Of a stretch of DNA of 32,888 bases, positions 24,727-32,888 are shown in pieces. Below the pieces are notes generated by a model. The model made no database searches and was not told where the DNA came from. It saw nothing but the letters and a program-made list of their open reading frames with translations. The stretch's first letter is position 1. Each line of letters starts with the position of its first letter. The translations under genes were made by a program, and so were the position numbers. The DNA is from Deltaproteobacteria bacterium (GTDB lineage Bacteria; Myxococcota; UBA727; JABDBI01). The stretch is taken from assembly GCA_016764955.1 (NCBI GenBank), contig JAESQZ010000163.1:1-32888 (forward strand), written 5' to 3'.

Positions 24727-27219
24727 ATGATTGAAAAAATTAGCTTATCCAGACAAGATCTAGAAGAACTTGAGTGTCTGAAAGTAAATCCAGCAGATAT
24801 TCAAGACGATTACTATGATTACTCAAAAATTGTGGTTAAAAAGCCGTGGGGTTATGAATATCTTATTTTTTCTAATGCCAAAGTCGCCGTCTGGGTTCTT
24901 TATCTTAAACGAGACGCACAAACCTCTGTGCATTGCCATCCCAATAAGAAAACCTCTTTAGTCGTCTTAGAAGGCAAAGTTAATTGTTCGAGCCTTGCGG
25001 GGACACGAGCAAGATCAGCAGGAGAAGGGCTTTTAATTGACAAAGGCGTGTTCCATCAAACAACAGCGGTTTCAAAAACCGGCGCTTTTGTGATGGAAAT
25101 TGAGACGCCCATCAATAAGCGCGATTTGGTTAGGTTAAAAGACAAATATGGACGAGAAGGGAAAGGTTATGAAACCCAAGACCAGTACTGTTTTAATTCG
25201 AAAAATTATAACTATATTTCTTTTCAGAGCAATGTAAAAAAGCATTTTGGACATTGTTCCATGGCATTCAAGAAACTAGTTGATTCAAAAAGTCTCAATG
25301 AAATTTTAGCATTGGACCCTGAAGATGTCGTGTGCCTGCTCGATGGACGGTTGTTAAACGCATCCGGTCATTCTGTTTTAGATATTGGTGACACAGTTGT
25401 TGTCAATGAATTTAGGCAACTGAGACCGGTACAGGTGGATCCAAATTCAGAAATTTTGATTATCAAAAATACAGACCCTATTTCGAAAGTATCAGACATT
25501 GTTTCCAGATTGTTAAATGAAAGAAATGTTAAACCTATTTTTATTGTCCCAGGCGATGCCAATGTTCACCTGCTTGATTCCATCGGAAGATGTGATGGTT
25601 TAAGTTATGTTTGCATGCGAAATGAAAAGAGCGCTTCTTTTGCGGTTGAATCATTTTGTAAATTGCGCTCAACCGTTGGTGCTCTTGTTGTTTCTTCAGG
25701 CTCTTCGGCGATTAGTGCAGTTCCAGGTGTTGCCAATGCCTGGATGGACTCTGTGCCTATGTTGGTGATTTCAGGTCAAGCACGGACAGACCAAAATACA
25801 AAAGGTGGTGTTCGACAATTAAGCGACAAATCTCTCTCTATTACCAACCTAGTCAAGTCTATTACGAAGTATGCGGTTGAGGTGTCGGATCCAGCTCAGA
25901 TTGGCTACCATCTGGATAAGGCTATTTACTTAGCTACTGACGGTAGACCGGGGCCTGTGTGGGTGGATCTTCCTATTGATGTTCAGGGCATGAGTATTCA
26001 TGAAGATGAACTGAGCAAATTTGTTCCTGAAGACAAATCATCTCCTAAGCTAAAAGGACAGATATCGCAGGTCATGGAGATGCTGAAACAGGCATCACGT
26101 CCCGTGATATTAGCTGGGCATGGAATTCGTCAGGCTAAAGCGATAGGAGACTTTTTAGCGCTTATCGAACGACTTAAAATCCCAGTTCTCACTTCTCGAC
26201 GAGGAGCAGATATCATACCCGACGACCATCCTTGGTTTTTTGGTCGACCGGGTGCGTATGGACAACGAAGTGCTAATTTTATTATTCAAAACTGTGATTT
26301 GCTCATCAGTATTGGATCGCGCCTGTCAATTCCGTTGATTGGTCGTAATACTAAAGCCTTTGCCAGAGCAGCTCGTAAAATCGTTGTTGATATTGATGCT
26401 CATGAACTTCAAAAGCCGACTCTCAAAATAGATTTGCCCATTGCTTTGGATGCAGGCGAATTTATTAGAGAGTGCTTGACATTTTTGCCAGATTCGCTGC
26501 CTTCATGTGCTGCTTGGCTTGGGCGCTGCCAAGATTGGCGAGCTAAATTTCCACCTGTCTTATCAAACGACAGTCTATCTTTTGTAAGAATGCTATCAGA
26601 CGAGATGAATGAAAATGATGTCATTGTAGCGGATGGAGGAGCCAGTTTGATTTATGCTCTGCAGGCTTTTTGCTTTAAATCAGGGCAAAGGCTGATCAGT
26701 TCGACGGGACTTGAGCTGCCTGGATTTGCTTTACCAGCAGCGATTGGAGCTTGTATCGCCAGAGACAGCAAATCCATTGTTTGTCTTTGTGAAGACCATG
26801 GATTCCAAAACAATCTGCAAGAATTACAGACAATTATTGATTATCAATTACCTATCAAAATTCTGATTTTGAAAAGCAGAGGGCATTCTATTATCCGCAA
26901 TATACAACGAGATTATTTTGGGAGTCGCTTTGTCGGGACAGATCACGAGATCCGGTTGGGTTCAACGTCTTTGGCACGAATTGCTGAAATATTTGGTTTT
27001 CCAGGTGCAACCACTTTGCAAGAGTTGTTAAAAATCAAAGGACCAGCCGTTTTTGAAGTACAGATCGAAGACGATCAAGATCAAATTCCACGTCCTGGGT
27101 TTATTATTCGGGAAGATCGAAAATGGATGGCCAAGCCACTGGAGGATATGGTTCCATTTTTAGACCGAAAGACATTTCAAGAGAACATGATGATTGATGT
27201 TATTCAGGATGAACTGTGA
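24727..27219 (+). CDS. Cupin-TPP enzyme fusion with degenerate thiamine-diphosphate motif
   Basis: An 830-residue protein. Residues about 35-130 are a cupin (KKPWGYEYLIF, SVHCHPNKKTS with H69/H71, GVFHQT with H110), like the mannose-6-phosphate isomerase cupin. A second cupin-like piece covers about 170-250. From about 255 onward it is an acetolactate-synthase-type TPP enzyme (RNEKSAS with the catalytic-type Glu 300, ISGQARTDQ, GRPGPVWVDLP). The TPP/Mg motif is altered: GDG is EDH (689-691), and the downstream NN ligand region reads KSRGH (716-720). The TPP half may therefore be inactive or act as a partner of the intact enzyme encoded next. The N-terminal cupin may bind or isomerise a sugar. 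Start ATG 24727. Confidence 0.83.
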   Translation: MIEKISLSRQDLEELECLKVNPADIQDDYYDYSKIVVKKPWGYEYLIFSNAKVAVWVLYLKRDAQTSVHCHPNKKTSLVVLEGKVNCSSLAGTRARSAGEGLLIDKGVFHQTTAVSKTGAFVMEIETPINKRDLVRLKDKYGREGKGYETQDQYCFNSKNYNYISFQSNVKKHFGHCSMAFKKLVDSKSLNEILALDPEDVVCLLDGRLLNASGHSVLDIGDTVVVNEFRQLRPVQVDPNSEILIIKNTDPISKVSDIVSRLLNERNVKPIFIVPGDANVHLLDSIGRCDGLSYVCMRNEKSASFAVESFCKLRSTVGALVVSSGSSAISAVPGVANAWMDSVPMLVISGQARTDQNTKGGVRQLSDKSLSITNLVKSITKYAVEVSDPAQIGYHLDKAIYLATDGRPGPVWVDLPIDVQGMSIHEDELSKFVPEDKSSPKLKGQISQVMEMLKQASRPVILAGHGIRQAKAIGDFLALIERLKIPVLTSRRGADIIPDDHPWFFGRPGAYGQRSANFIIQNCDLLISIGSRLSIPLIGRNTKAFARAARKIVVDIDAHELQKPTLKIDLPIALDAGEFIRECLTFLPDSLPSCAAWLGRCQDWRAKFPPVLSNDSLSFVRMLSDEMNENDVIVADGGASLIYALQAFCFKSGQRLISSTGLELPGFALPAAIGACIARDSKSIVCLCEDHGFQNNLQELQTIIDYQLPIKILILKSRGHSIIRNIQRDYFGSRFVGTDHEIRLGSTSLARIAEIFGFPGATTLQELLKIKGPAVFEVQIEDDQDQIPRPGFIIREDRKWMAKPLEDMVPFLDRKTFQENMMIDVIQDEL

Positions 27220-27224
27220 AGGGA
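27219..27224 (+). promoter_or_regulatory. Shine-Dalgarno AAGGGA fixing the start of the second TPP gene
   Basis: AAGGGA lies eight bases before ATG 27233, giving MRVADYVIQF. This favours the shorter start over the upstream TTG at 27194, which lies inside the previous gene. Confidence 0.65.
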
Positions 27225-27232
27225 TTAGTTTG

Positions 27233-29029
27233 ATGCGCGTTGCTGACTATGTGATTCAGTTTTTTGAAAACCTCGGGGTGGAGCATATCTTCACAGTTTC
27301 AGGAGGCGGATCGATTTTTCTTTGCGATGCTTTAGGGACTGCCAAAAAAATGAAATATGTGGCTTGCCATCATGAGCAAGCGGCATCTATGGCCACAGAA
27401 GCCTATGCGAGAGTTCGCAATGATTTAGGTGTGACTTTGGTGACAGTAGGGCCTGGTGCTACCAATACGGTAACGGGGGTGGCAGGATCTTGGTTGGACC
27501 ACGTTCCGCATGTTACAATTTCAGGACAAATATTTTTAAATCAAACCATTTGCAAAAACCCTGGGTTGCGCACAATGGGTGTGCAAGAGATTGATATTGT
27601 CAGCATTGTTAAGCCCATTACGAAATATGCGGTGATGATAGAAGATGCGACTAAGATTCGTTACCATCTTGAAAAGGCTGTCTATTTAGCAACACATGGC
27701 AGGCCAGGTCCAGTTTGGATTGATATTCCAGGCGATATTCAAAAAGCTGAGATTGATCCTAAACTCCTCCATGGATTTGAACCTGAAGAATCGTCTGTAT
27801 CAATCGAACCCGAATTAAAAGAAAAAGTGAAGTGCTTTATTAAGCTGTTACAGGCAGCAAAACGGCCTTTGTTGCATGTCGGGCAAGGGGTTCGGATTTC
27901 CGGTGCCGAAGGAGAAATGTTTGAACTGATAGAAAAATATAAACTTCCCTTTGTTACAGCTCGAAATGCAAATGATATTACCTCGTCTGACCATGAACTC
28001 TTCGTTGGTCGTCCTGGAACATTTGCGCAGCGAGGTGCTAACTTCGCAGTTCAGACATCTGACTTGTATCTTGCCGTTGGAACACGTTTATCACTTTCTC
28101 AAACGGGATTTAACTCTCACGATTATGCGCGCAATGCCAAGACTGTTATGGTAGATGTTGACTGGGCAGAGTTAAATAAAAAGACTTTGAAGCTCGATTT
28201 GAAGATTCAGGCAGATGCGAAATTATTTTTTCAAGAGTTACTACGCCAATTATCTGAGGAAGACCTGAATACGCACCAATGGGCTTCGTGGATAGAAAAA
28301 TGTCAAACGTGGAAACATCGATACCCGGTTGTTCTCCCAGAATTTCGTGAGCAAGTTGATAGCATTAATTCTTATCATTTTATTGATGTTCTATCAGATG
28401 TTTTGACTCCAGAAGATACGATTGTAACAGATATGGGCTTCGCCTTCCAGAATACACACCAGGCCTTTCGAGTTAAAAAAGGTCAAAGAATGTTCACCAA
28501 TTGTGGTTTAGCCTCTATGGGCTGGGGTTTGCCGGCAGCAGTTGGAGCTTGTTTTGGCAGCGGTAAAAAGAGAACGATTTGTTTGGCTGGCGAAGGGGGA
28601 CTGATGATGACCATCCAAGAGATGGCGACGATTATGCATCATCGTCTTCCAGTAAAGTTGTTTGTTTTCAATAATGGTGGTTATCTGACGATTAAGCAAA
28701 CGCAAGAGTTTGGATTTGGTGGCCGTTTGATGGGGATTAATGCCGAAACTGGACTTTCGTTCCCAGATTTCATGAAAATTGCTGAGGCTTATCAATTCAA
28801 GGCGCTTCGTCTGGATTCGCATGAAAGTCTCAGGCAACGCCTAGAAGAAGTTGTTAATTTCGAGGGCCCGGTTTTTTGTGAAATTATGATGGATCATAAT
28901 CAGTTGCAAGCACCACGAGCGGTCAATCGAAAAAATTCTGATGGCACCATGAAACAAACTCCGCTCGAAGATAGTTATCCATTTTTGGATCAGAGAGAAG
29001 TTCAAGAAAATCTAAACATTGCTAGTTAG
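27233..29029 (+). CDS. Thiamine-diphosphate enzyme, acetolactate synthase-like
   Basis: A 598-residue three-domain TPP enzyme. The catalytic Glu is E48 in CHHEQAAS; VTVGPGATNTVTGVAG, ISGQIFLNQ and HGRPGPVWIDIPGD follow. The middle domain has LHVGQGVRISGAE. The C-terminal cofactor motif is GEGG (453-456) with NNGG at 480-483, so the diphosphate site is close to the GDG-NN consensus. It is a divergent copy of the preceding fused gene (shared ITKYAV, YLAT, GRPGPVW). In O-antigen loci such enzymes can add a two-carbon unit from pyruvate to a keto sugar (YerE in yersiniose synthesis), which would give a branched sugar; that role is inference. It could instead decarboxylate another 2-keto acid. Confidence 0.85.
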   Translation: MRVADYVIQFFENLGVEHIFTVSGGGSIFLCDALGTAKKMKYVACHHEQAASMATEAYARVRNDLGVTLVTVGPGATNTVTGVAGSWLDHVPHVTISGQIFLNQTICKNPGLRTMGVQEIDIVSIVKPITKYAVMIEDATKIRYHLEKAVYLATHGRPGPVWIDIPGDIQKAEIDPKLLHGFEPEESSVSIEPELKEKVKCFIKLLQAAKRPLLHVGQGVRISGAEGEMFELIEKYKLPFVTARNANDITSSDHELFVGRPGTFAQRGANFAVQTSDLYLAVGTRLSLSQTGFNSHDYARNAKTVMVDVDWAELNKKTLKLDLKIQADAKLFFQELLRQLSEEDLNTHQWASWIEKCQTWKHRYPVVLPEFREQVDSINSYHFIDVLSDVLTPEDTIVTDMGFAFQNTHQAFRVKKGQRMFTNCGLASMGWGLPAAVGACFGSGKKRTICLAGEGGLMMTIQEMATIMHHRLPVKLFVFNNGGYLTIKQTQEFGFGGRLMGINAETGLSFPDFMKIAEAYQFKALRLDSHESLRQRLEEVVNFEGPVFCEIMMDHNQLQAPRAVNRKNSDGTMKQTPLEDSYPFLDQREVQENLNIAS

Positions 29030-29038
29030 GAGAAAAAA

Positions 29039-29560
29039 ATGCAAAAAAAAGCGATTATTATGGCGGGGAAATTGATTCAGGATCACGAGTTTATCTATCC
29101 GTATTATCGACTTCAAGAAGAAGAATTCGAAGTCGATGTTGCCGTCAGAGGGAAAGAGACGGTAACGGGTTTTCTTGGAGCCAAGGTGGTTCCGACGAAA
29201 GATATTCCGGAACTCAAGGTTGAAGATTACCAGGTTTTGGTTTTGCCAGGTGGCGCTAAAGCTATGGAGTATATGAGGCAGGACCAAGATATTTTGAACT
29301 TTATCGCTGATTTTCACGCTTCTGGTAAAGTGATCGCTTCGATTTGCCATGCTGGTCAGTTATTAATCTCGGCCAAGCTGGTGAAAGACAGAAAAATATC
29401 AGCCTATTATAGTATCAAAGACGATGTTAATAATGCCGGTGGAACTTATATCGATGCGCCTTTTGTTACGGATGATCGCATTGTAAGCTGTCCTCACTAC
29501 AAGCATCTAGGCCCATGGATGAAAGAAGTTATTCATCAAGTCCAGAAGACCTGTGGATGA
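29039..29560 (+). CDS. DJ-1/PfpI-family protein
   Basis: A 173-residue DJ-1/PfpI protein. The nucleophile elbow ASICHAGQLLIS carries C103-H104. LVLPGGAKAMEYMRQD and GATYIDAPFVTDD-like GTYIDAPFVTDDRIVSC are typical of PfpI/YhbO. Members are glyoxalases, deglycases or hydratases; one acting on a reactive keto-sugar or aldehyde made by the TPP enzymes is plausible but unproven. A strong AGGAG (29028-29032) lies six bases before ATG 29039. The end overlaps the next gene (ATGA). Confidence 0.86.
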   Translation: MQKKAIIMAGKLIQDHEFIYPYYRLQEEEFEVDVAVRGKETVTGFLGAKVVPTKDIPELKVEDYQVLVLPGGAKAMEYMRQDQDILNFIADFHASGKVIASICHAGQLLISAKLVKDRKISAYYSIKDDVNNAGGTYIDAPFVTDDRIVSCPHYKHLGPWMKEVIHQVQKTCG

Positions 29561-30201
29561 TTAGATTTAAAGGCATTTTGTTTGATTTCGATGGCACATT
29601 GGCAGACACGATGCCTGGGCATTATATGGCCTGGAAAAGTGCTCTTTCAGAGCATGGTATTGATGTTCAGGCAAACGATTATTATCCCCTGGAAGGGATG
29701 CAGCTTCATGAAATCGCCATGAAATTAACAAGGGAGCAACGTTGGACAAGAAATGCGATCGATGAGCTCGTTCAACGAAAGAAGCGGTGCTATGTTAATA
29801 AGAAATCGGTGAGGTTATATCCAGGTGTAAACTCTCTCATCGCAGAGCTCAAGGCACAGCGAATTCCGATGGGTATTGTAACAGCAGGACATCTCGATCA
29901 ATTGCAGTTGTCAGCTCCGATAGAATTTTTAAAAAAATTTGATGCACTCATAACGGGCGATCAAGTTTCGAAGGGGAAGCCTCATCCAGAGCCTTATTTG
30001 CGAGGAGCCAAGGCACTTGGACTGGATCCACAAGAGTGCATTGCCGTGGAAAATGCGCCGCTAGGAGTTCAATCAGCGAAGCAGGCAGGGACATATTGTA
30101 TTGCAATTTGTTCAACAGTTAGCAGACAAGATCTGTTGGGTGCCGATGAAATTTTGGATCGATTTGAAGAATTGAAAACATGCGCGAATTTGATATTTTA
30201 A
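29557..30201 (+). CDS. HAD-superfamily phosphatase, beta-phosphoglucomutase-like
   Basis: A 214-residue HAD hydrolase with FDFDGTLADTMPGH (nucleophile), GIVTAGHLDQLQL (motif II), KGKPHPEPYLRGAKALG (motif III) and AVENAPLGVQSAKQAG (motif IV). The ENAPxGVxSAKxAG form is common to sugar-phosphate phosphatases and phosphoglucomutases of subfamily IA. It probably removes phosphate from a sugar intermediate. The start ATG 29557 overlaps the DJ-1 stop; earlier in-frame residues from 29515 would be translated from within that gene and look unrelated to the family. Confidence 0.85.
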   Translation: MIRFKGILFDFDGTLADTMPGHYMAWKSALSEHGIDVQANDYYPLEGMQLHEIAMKLTREQRWTRNAIDELVQRKKRCYVNKKSVRLYPGVNSLIAELKAQRIPMGIVTAGHLDQLQLSAPIEFLKKFDALITGDQVSKGKPHPEPYLRGAKALGLDPQECIAVENAPLGVQSAKQAGTYCIAICSTVSRQDLLGADEILDRFEELKTCANLIF

Positions 30202-30878
30202 AAGGTTACCCGGAGCCGAAAGAACCTCGATGGGTTCACCAAAACATTAGAACAATTCAAAATCGTATCAACGCCTCCTATCGAGATCGAAAATTCTACG
30301 ACGGAGATCGAAATGATGGATATGGGGGTTTTCAGTACGATGGGCGATGGGAACCGATTGCTCGGAATATTTGTAAAAAATATGCTCTCGATGATCAGTC
30401 TGCTATTTTACAAATTGGATGTGACAAAGGATTTCTACTCCACGAATTGTTACAATTGCATCCAGGCATGGAAGTAGTTGGGACTGAAATCTCTGATTAT
30501 GCAATTGCTTGTGGAATGCCCTTGGTCAAACCAAAGATTCAAAAAACGCCATTCCAAACTTTGCCTTTTCGAGATGGAAAATTTGATTTCGTGATTGCTA
30601 TTGGAGCTGTCTATACGCTGAATTTGTCGGATGCCATCGCTTGTCTCAAAGAGATTCAGCGAGTTTCCAAGGGAAAAAGTTTTATTACGCTGGGTGCTTA
30701 TGATGGCGAAGAAGACTTCCGTTTGTTTAGATATTGGACATTGTTGGGGTGCACTGTTTTACCCAAGTCAGATTGGATCGAAGTGCTCAAACATGTAGGT
30801 TATACTGGTGACTATAAATTTAATACTGCTGGTTCATTGAATCTAAAGGAGGCGTTTGATGTTAAATCGCTACAATGA
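30180..30878 (+). CDS. SAM-dependent methyltransferase
   Basis: A 232-residue class I methyltransferase. AILQIGCDKGFLLHEL is the SAM-binding motif I, VVGTEISDYAI motif II, and LPFRDGKFDFVIAIGAVY the motif IV/post region, followed by ITLGAYDGEED. The substrate is unknown; O- or C-methylation of the sugar in this locus is likely from context. It overlaps the phosphatase by 22 bases. Its own end contains the SD of the next gene (AAAGGAGG, 30845-30852). Confidence 0.82.
   Translation: MREFDILKGYPEPKEPRWVHQNIRTIQNRINASYRDRKFYDGDRNDGYGGFQYDGRWEPIARNICKKYALDDQSAILQIGCDKGFLLHELLQLHPGMEVVGTEISDYAIACGMPLVKPKIQKTPFQTLPFRDGKFDFVIAIGAVYTLNLSDAIACLKEIQRVSKGKSFITLGAYDGEEDFRLFRYWTLLGCTVLPKSDWIEVLKHVGYTGDYKFNTAGSLNLKEAFDVKSLQ
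30845..30852 (+). promoter_or_regulatory. Near-perfect Shine-Dalgarno AAAGGAGG
   Basis: AAAGGAGG lies six bases before ATG 30859 within the methyltransferase end. It fixes the start of the oxygenase-like gene and is the strongest SD in the window. Confidence 0.75.
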
Positions 30879-31719
30879 GCTTTGGAATAAAATTGATAAC
30901 GAAGACACAAGGCCCCGTTTTGCGCGTCATATTATCGAGATGGCCTACGATGAATTTGAAGCAAAAGTTTTGGAGCAGAATCCAGGGTTTGTAAAAGAAA
31001 CAGTTGAATCGTTGTACTCAGGCGATGTTTATTTGCTTAAAAATGGTTTTTCAAAACAATTTATGGAGCGTTTAATTGATAAAGTGTTCCATGTTTTTCA
31101 ATCTGGACCATCAAGATTTTATAAAATGCTGGAGGGGTGCCCTAATTTTCATCGAATTCATGATGAGGAGGCTTCAAAAAAATACATTTTTCAATCAGTT
31201 CGACATTCATATTACTGGTTCCCTTGGAATGGCGATTCTATGGGTGTGAATCAGGGAATCATGAAACGCTGGAGAATTTTTAAATTTCTAGGTGGTTTTC
31301 GACTAGATGAGTATGAAAACAATACGCCAAAAGATGGGGTTGTTGATCGTTTTCAAGTGGCCAGATACCTGCCTGGGATAGGTCGTGTTGAAACCCATTC
31401 TGATCCATTTCAAAATCAAAGATTTTTTATTTCTGGTTTTATGAGTAAACGTGGAGTTGACTATGAAAAAGGTGGGTTTTATGTGGTTTCCCCAGGAAAC
31501 AAATTGAAAGACATCGAAGAGTTTGTTGATGTTGGGGATATTAGTATTGGCTACGCAACTATTTTGCACGGTGTTGATTTGGTAGATCCAGGCAGACCAG
31601 TAGACTGGGCTAAGAATGATGGTCGTTGGTGGTTCGGAGTATATAGTAATTCAACAGATGCAGTGCCTAATCGAGCCATAGGTAAGCCTGTACGGATATC
31701 TTTGACGCGTGAAAGCTAA
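30859..31719 (+). CDS. Probable 2-oxoglutarate/Fe(II)-dependent oxygenase
   Basis: A 286-residue protein with no close family that I can name. The C-terminal half shows a facial-triad pattern: H180 and D182 in VETHSDPF, then H237 in TILHGVDLV, with R246 placed to bind 2-oxoglutarate. GGFYVVSPGN and GDISIGYATILHG fit the double-stranded beta-helix strands of phytanoyl-CoA/prolyl hydroxylase-type enzymes. Such an enzyme could hydroxylate or otherwise oxidise a sugar carbon or a lipid/sugar amide. The N-terminal 60 residues are charged and unassigned. The start ATG 30859 has a near-perfect SD; the TTG at 30856 would add one residue only. The end overlaps the next gene by 11 bases. Confidence 0.65.
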   Translation: MLNRYNELWNKIDNEDTRPRFARHIIEMAYDEFEAKVLEQNPGFVKETVESLYSGDVYLLKNGFSKQFMERLIDKVFHVFQSGPSRFYKMLEGCPNFHRIHDEEASKKYIFQSVRHSYYWFPWNGDSMGVNQGIMKRWRIFKFLGGFRLDEYENNTPKDGVVDRFQVARYLPGIGRVETHSDPFQNQRFFISGFMSKRGVDYEKGGFYVVSPGNKLKDIEEFVDVGDISIGYATILHGVDLVDPGRPVDWAKNDGRWWFGVYSNSTDAVPNRAIGKPVRISLTRES

Positions 31720-32467
31720 ACGAATTTTAATTACAGGCGCATCGAAGGGGCTGGGTGCTGTTGCTGCGAAAGCATTTGCCAGTCAGGGAGCCCATATAGC
31801 TCTGGTTGCACGTTCAGGAGAACATTTGGAGCGAATTTGTCAATCGTGTGAATTTCCTGAAAGACATAGAATTTTTACTACCGATTTGATGCAAATGACA
31901 AAAATCCAATCTGTCGTACAAGAGATAAAAGAATTTCTCGGTGGTATCGATATTGTTCTTCATGCAGCTGGAGGTGGACTCGGATTGCGAGAAGACTTGC
32001 TTGGGCACGAGGATTTTTCGAAACTCTTTGCCTTGAATCTTGGAGCGGCTGCTGAGATCAATCGCTGGGTTGTACCCTCTATGAAAGATCAAAACTTTGG
32101 CAATCTTGTTCACGTAGGATCGATCGCGTCTAGTGAAGGCATTGGGTCTGTTGGTTATAACACAGTGAAGGCAGCTTTAGCCGCTTATGTTCGAAGTCTT
32201 GGCCGAGAATTGGCACGCTTTAATATTGTGGCAACAGGAATCCTACCAGGTGGATTTATCGCTCCTGAGAATGCCATGGCTAGACTTCAAGAAAACAAGC
32301 CAGATGTCTATCAAAAATTTACTGAAGAACGTTTGCCTCGAAAAAAAATGGGTGAAGCCGAAGAGTTGATACCTATTCTGACACTTCTATGCTCTGAAGG
32401 GGCTTCGATGATGGGTGGGTGTCTTGTGCCCATCGATGCTGGAGAAGGAAGAGCTTACTGCGCTTAA
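31709..32467 (+). CDS. Short-chain dehydrogenase/reductase (FabG-like)
   Basis: A 252-residue classical SDR. ITGASKGLGAVAAKAF is the TGxxxGxG motif, LHAAGGG the NNAG-like position, VHVGSIAS holds the catalytic Ser, and YNTVKAALAAYVRSLGREL the YxxxK. GILPGGF follows, as in FabG-like enzymes. It likely reduces a keto group in the same sugar pathway. The start is GTG 31709, overlapping the oxygenase end by 11 bases. A short gap with GGAG (32472-32475) leads to the next gene. Confidence 0.85.
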   Translation: MKAKRILITGASKGLGAVAAKAFASQGAHIALVARSGEHLERICQSCEFPERHRIFTTDLMQMTKIQSVVQEIKEFLGGIDIVLHAAGGGLGLREDLLGHEDFSKLFALNLGAAAEINRWVVPSMKDQNFGNLVHVGSIASSEGIGSVGYNTVKAALAAYVRSLGRELARFNIVATGILPGGFIAPENAMARLQENKPDVYQKFTEERLPRKKMGEAEELIPILTLLCSEGASMMGGCLVPIDAGEGRAYCA

Positions 32468-32481
32468 ATTTGGAGATGACA

Positions 32482-32888
32482 ATGCCATCGTATTTTGTGC
32501 CTTACGCAGCCTTATCGATCGAGGCTTCACGGATCAAAGATGAGCTTATGCGAGCCATCGAGAAAGTGCTTGATGGTGGTCGCTATATACTCGGGCCGGA
32601 AGTAGGTGGTTTTGAGTCTGAGTTTGCAAAATATTGCCAGACAGAGTTCGCCTGTGGTGTCGATAATGGAACCAGTGCTCTGTTTCTGGCACTTCGCGCA
32701 ATGGGTATACAAGAAGGTGATGAGGTTATTACGGCTCCAAACTCGTTTGTTGCCTCTGCTTCTTCTATTGTATTAGCGGGTGCAAAACCTGTATTTATAG
32801 ATATAGCCAATGATGGCAATATAGATCCACAAAGGCTTGAAGAAGCGATTACCCCCAAAACTCGAGCCATCATGCCCGTGCATTTGAC
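32482..32888 (+). CDS. DegT/DnrJ/EryC1 aminotransferase, 3' end outside the window
   Basis: The first 135 codons of a sugar aminotransferase, cut by the end of the window. FVPYAALS, GGRYILGPEVGGFESEFAKY, VDNGTSALFLALRAMG, ITAPNSFVASAS, LAGAKPVFIDI and TRAIMPVHL are the N-terminal motifs of PLP-dependent sugar transaminases. The lysine-bearing segment lies beyond the window. ATG 32482 has GGAG six bases upstream. It probably adds an amino group to a keto sugar made by the enzymes upstream. Confidence 0.9.
   Translation, partial: MPSYFVPYAALSIEASRIKDELMRAIEKVLDGGRYILGPEVGGFESEFAKYCQTEFACGVDNGTSALFLALRAMGIQEGDEVITAPNSFVASASSIVLAGAKPVFIDIANDGNIDPQRLEEAITPKTRAIMPVHL

Overview
The window is one continuous, single-strand (+) block of nucleotide-sugar and surface-glycan genes from a Gram-negative bacterium. 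No rRNA, tRNA, phage or CRISPR was seen. Heptose-type enzymes (GmhA/GmhB/HldE-like) and a pseudaminic acid pathway indicate an outer-membrane LPS/O-antigen, capsule or glycosylated-flagellum locus. Base composition is about 40-45% G+C by eye. A gammaproteobacterium is possible, but the sequence does not fix the taxon, and other Gram-negatives with large O-antigen loci, such as spirochaetes, are not excluded.

Region 1 (126-7903) is a pseudaminic acid operon: pseB, a pseG-pseH fusion, pseI, pseC and an SpsF-family cytidylyltransferase. It is followed by a HisH/HisF/PseA trio, the known ammonia-transfer and amidotransferase set that makes acetamidino groups on such sugars. Genes overlap by a few bases, and several starts are TTG or GTG supported by good Shine-Dalgarno sites. 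pseC carries an in-frame G/C-rich palindromic repeat (about 4141-4178).

Region 2 (7904-12148) is a scarred, AT-richer accessory module. It begins with about 0.5 kb of debris containing a likely IS91-type transposase remnant on the minus strand and the C-terminal stub of a second SpsF-like cytidylyltransferase. Then come a second neuB/pseI broken by a one-base deletion, an arginine-type amidinotransferase, a HAD phosphatase and a Nudix-like protein. This looks like a second nonulosonate pathway that was partly lost.

Region 3 (12152-20793) holds a large unrecognised protein, possibly a glycosyltransferase, and an LhgO-like FAD oxidase. It also holds a heptose-like set: SIS isomerase, HisB/GmhB-type phosphatase, TalC-type transaldolase, two extended SDR enzymes, and a two-domain HldE-like enzyme whose domains are in reverse order.

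Region 4 (20786-32888) holds an oxidoreductase, a UDP-glucose-dehydrogenase-like gene that is frameshifted and lacks the catalytic Cys, and two more SDRs. Next is a cupin-TPP fusion with an eroded cofactor motif, in tandem with an intact TPP enzyme. A DJ-1/PfpI protein, a HAD phosphatase, a methyltransferase, a probable 2-oxoglutarate/Fe(II) oxygenase, an SDR and a DegT aminotransferase (cut by the window end) follow.

Taken together, the window encodes precursor synthesis and tailoring for at least two unusual sugars: an acetamidino pseudaminic acid, and a heavily modified, possibly branched, heptose-derived sugar (inference). No flippase, polymerase or clear glycosyltransferase set is present, so assembly genes must lie outside.
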